Assembly (NCBI RefSeq): GCF_013408565.1
Contig: NZ_JACBZX010000001.1
Coordinates: 248,001-312,000, forward strand
DNA length: 64,000 nt
Direction of reading: 5' to 3'
Origin: Janibacter alkaliphilus
GTDB taxonomy: Bacteria > Actinomycetota > Actinomycetes > Actinomycetales > Dermatophilaceae
The notes under the pieces were generated by a model. That model was not told the DNA's origin. It searched no databases and worked only from the letters and a program-made list of their open reading frames with translations. The position numbers were made by a program, and so were the translations under genes. Position 1 is the stretch's first letter. Every line of letters starts with the position of its first letter. This document shows, in pieces, positions 62,853 to 64,000 of this stretch.

Positions 62853-63155
62853 ATGTGGATCGTGCCCAAGCCCTATCCGAAGGAGTTTCGCGACGATGTC
62901 GTGCGGGTCGCGAGGAACCGTGAGCCGGGTGTCCGTCTCAAGCAGGTGGCTGCCGACTTCGGGATCAGCGAGTCGTGTCTGACGAACTGGCTCAAGCGGG
63001 CCGACGTCGAGGACGGCGTCAAGTCCGGGACCACCACCGCGCAGTCGGCGGCCGAGCGGGAGCTGCGCAAGCGGGTCCGACTGCTGGAGCAAGAGAACGA
63101 GGTCCTGCGCCGTGCTGCGGCGTATCTGTCGCAGGCCAACCTGCCGGGAAAATGA
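62853..63155 (+). CDS. IS3 transposase OrfA (copy 2)
   Basis: 100 residues from ATG 62853 (a GTG at 62862 is in frame and may be the true start). PYPKEFRDDVVRVARNREPGVRLKQVAADFGISESCLTNWLKRAD is the helix-turn-helix; RELRKRVRLLEQENEVLRRAAAYL the zipper. The stop overlaps orfB's ATG (ATGA). Confidence 0.88.
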   Translation: MWIVPKPYPKEFRDDVVRVARNREPGVRLKQVAADFGISESCLTNWLKRADVEDGVKSGTTTAQSAAERELRKRVRLLEQENEVLRRAAAYLSQANLPGK

Positions 63156-64000
63156 TGTACCCGCTCGTCCGCGAGCTGGCTTCCACCGACGCCCCGCTGC
63201 GGGTGCCGGTGGCGGTGACGTGCCGGGTGCTGAGTCTCGCTCGCCAGCCCTACTACCGCTGGCTCGCCGCGCCGGTCACCGACTCTGAGCTCAAGGAGGC
63301 CTACCGAGCGAACGCGTTGTTCGACGCCCACCGCGACGACCCCGAGTTTGGCTACCGGTTCCTGGGCGACGAGGCAGCCGAGGCCGGCGTGAGTATGGCG
63401 CAGCGGACCGCGTGGCGGATCTGCTCGACCAACGGCTGGTGGAGCGCGTTCGGCAAACCCAGGCGCGGCAAAGCCGGACAGACCGGGCCACCGGTCCACG
63501 ACGACCGGTGCGCGATCGTCGATCCCGACGGCCGGGTTCGGCACGAATTCACTGCGGGCGCCTCGAACAGGATGTGGCTCACCGACATCACCGAGCACTG
63601 GACCGGCGAGGGCAAGCTCTACCTCTGTGCCGTCAAGGACGCCTGCTCCAACCGGGTCGTGGGCTACTCGATCGACTCCAGAATGACATCGCGGCTCGCG
63701 GTCACCGCGCTCGAGTCCGCCGTCGCCAGACGACACGCTCAGGGCGCCGATGTCGCCGGCTGCATCGTCCACAGTGACCGCGGCAGTCAGTTCCGCAGCC
63801 GCAGATTCGTGCACGCCCTGAACCGCCACGATCTCGTCGGATCGATGGGCCGAGTCGGGGCCGCCGGCGACAACGCGGCCATGGAGAGCTTCTTCGCGCT
63901 GCTCCAGCGCAACGTCCTCGACCGCCGCTCCTGGGCCACCCGCCAAGACCTTCGGATCGCGATCGCGACCTGGATCGAGCGCACCTACCACCGCCGCCGC
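63152..64000 (+). CDS. IS3 transposase OrfB (copy 2), partial at the window end
   Basis: Starts MMYPLVRELASTDAPLRVPVAVTCRVL and stays open to the last base (283 codons). FGYRFLGDEAAEAGVSMAQRTAWRICS is the HTH_21-like part. The integrase core shows WLTDITEHWTGEGKLYLCAVKDACSNRVVGY (Asp), CIVHSDRGSQFRSRRF (Asp) and GDNAAMESFFALLQRNVLDR (Glu). Only the last few residues (after YHRRR) and the right inverted repeat are missing. Confidence 0.9.
   Translation, partial: MMYPLVRELASTDAPLRVPVAVTCRVLSLARQPYYRWLAAPVTDSELKEAYRANALFDAHRDDPEFGYRFLGDEAAEAGVSMAQRTAWRICSTNGWWSAFGKPRRGKAGQTGPPVHDDRCAIVDPDGRVRHEFTAGASNRMWLTDITEHWTGEGKLYLCAVKDACSNRVVGYSIDSRMTSRLAVTALESAVARRHAQGADVAGCIVHSDRGSQFRSRRFVHALNRHDLVGSMGRVGAAGDNAAMESFFALLQRNVLDRRSWATRQDLRIAIATWIERTYHRRR

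Larger units (their letters stand above)
62792..64000 (+). mobile_element. IS3-family insertion sequence (copy 2), truncated by the window end
   Basis: A different IS3 group from copy 1: orfA and orfB overlap by ATGA instead of a slippery run. The left end is near 62792 (TGGGACTGCTGCACGAATC); the right end lies outside the window. Confidence 0.75.

Overview
The window is very GC-rich, densely packed and mostly single-copy housekeeping DNA from an actinobacterium. The evidence is a mycothiol S-conjugate amidase (mca), a WhiB-family regulator, a His-tailed GroEL1 next to groES under twin CIRCE operators, a PIN-PhoH protein, DUF4307, and many genes whose start codon lies 6-8 nt behind a TANNNT box (leaderless style). 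A member of the Micrococcales, such as an Intrasporangiaceae or Ornithinimicrobiaceae relative, is my guess; the family placement is inference. Gene order recalls two Mycobacterium tuberculosis neighbourhoods, from memory: choD-guaB3-guaB2-whiB3-groEL1-groES-tsaD-rimI-tsaB-tsaE-alr-nnr-glmS (about Rv3409-Rv3436) and greA-mca-DUF4307-trhA-short-chain prenyl transferase-coaA-phoH2 (about Rv1080-Rv1095).

Layout. 1-5.7 kb: start of a SURF1-like gene, a VOC protein, an aldehyde dehydrogenase/GMC oxidoreductase operon, and guaB3. 5.8-10.2 kb: an MFS exporter, an orphan Rv0909-type antitoxin-like protein, and divergent M19 dipeptidase and P1 peptidase genes. 10.2-13.8 kb: membrane protein, guaB, a WhiB3/WhiD-type gene, and an S4 RNA-binding protein. 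13.8-20.9 kb: flavin monooxygenase with a divergent GAF regulator, a cysteine-free Asp/Glu racemase homologue, serA, and a divergent EamA/LysR pair. 20.9-23.2 kb: groES-groEL. 23.3-26.9 kb: a tripartite tricarboxylate transporter operon with a universal stress protein inside it. 26.9-33.5 kb: lipoprotein, methyltransferase, GH3 lipoprotein, and a glycine-betaine-type ABC importer. 33.7-45.6 kb: the tightly overlapping alr-hydrolase-tsaE-tsaB-rimI-tsaD operon and the glmS-acpS-nnr-GNAT operon, separated by an AbiE-like (type IV) toxin-antitoxin locus whose toxin gene is frameshifted. 45.8-60.1 kb: coaA, a lytic transglycosylase, phoH2, a prenyl transferase, trhA, mca, DUF4307, greA, a WXG100-like repeat protein, msrA, VOC, DUF1992, a fadH-like reductase and an SGNH hydrolase. 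60.1-64 kb: nested insertion sequences (IS3, IS481, a truncated IS481, and a second IS3 running off the end).

The most unusual signals are non-coding. (1) A family of 46-bp imperfect palindromes beginning GGTGGAGGT and ending ACCTCCACC has six full-length copies and several half copies, confined to three intergenic loci near 4.3, 27.6 and 53.0 kb. (2) A five-unit array of the palindrome TGCCCGGGCA lies at exactly 32-bp spacing downstream of guaB3 and is fused to one of those repeats. (3) Two 18-bp palindromes with a GTCCTAGGAC core (GntR/HutC-type GTNNTANNAC) lie between divergent glmS and coaA. (4) Both IS481-type elements end a perfect inverted repeat exactly at the transposase ATG, burying the ribosome-binding site.

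No tRNA, rRNA or CRISPR array was seen. All function calls rest on motif recognition by eye, without database searches.
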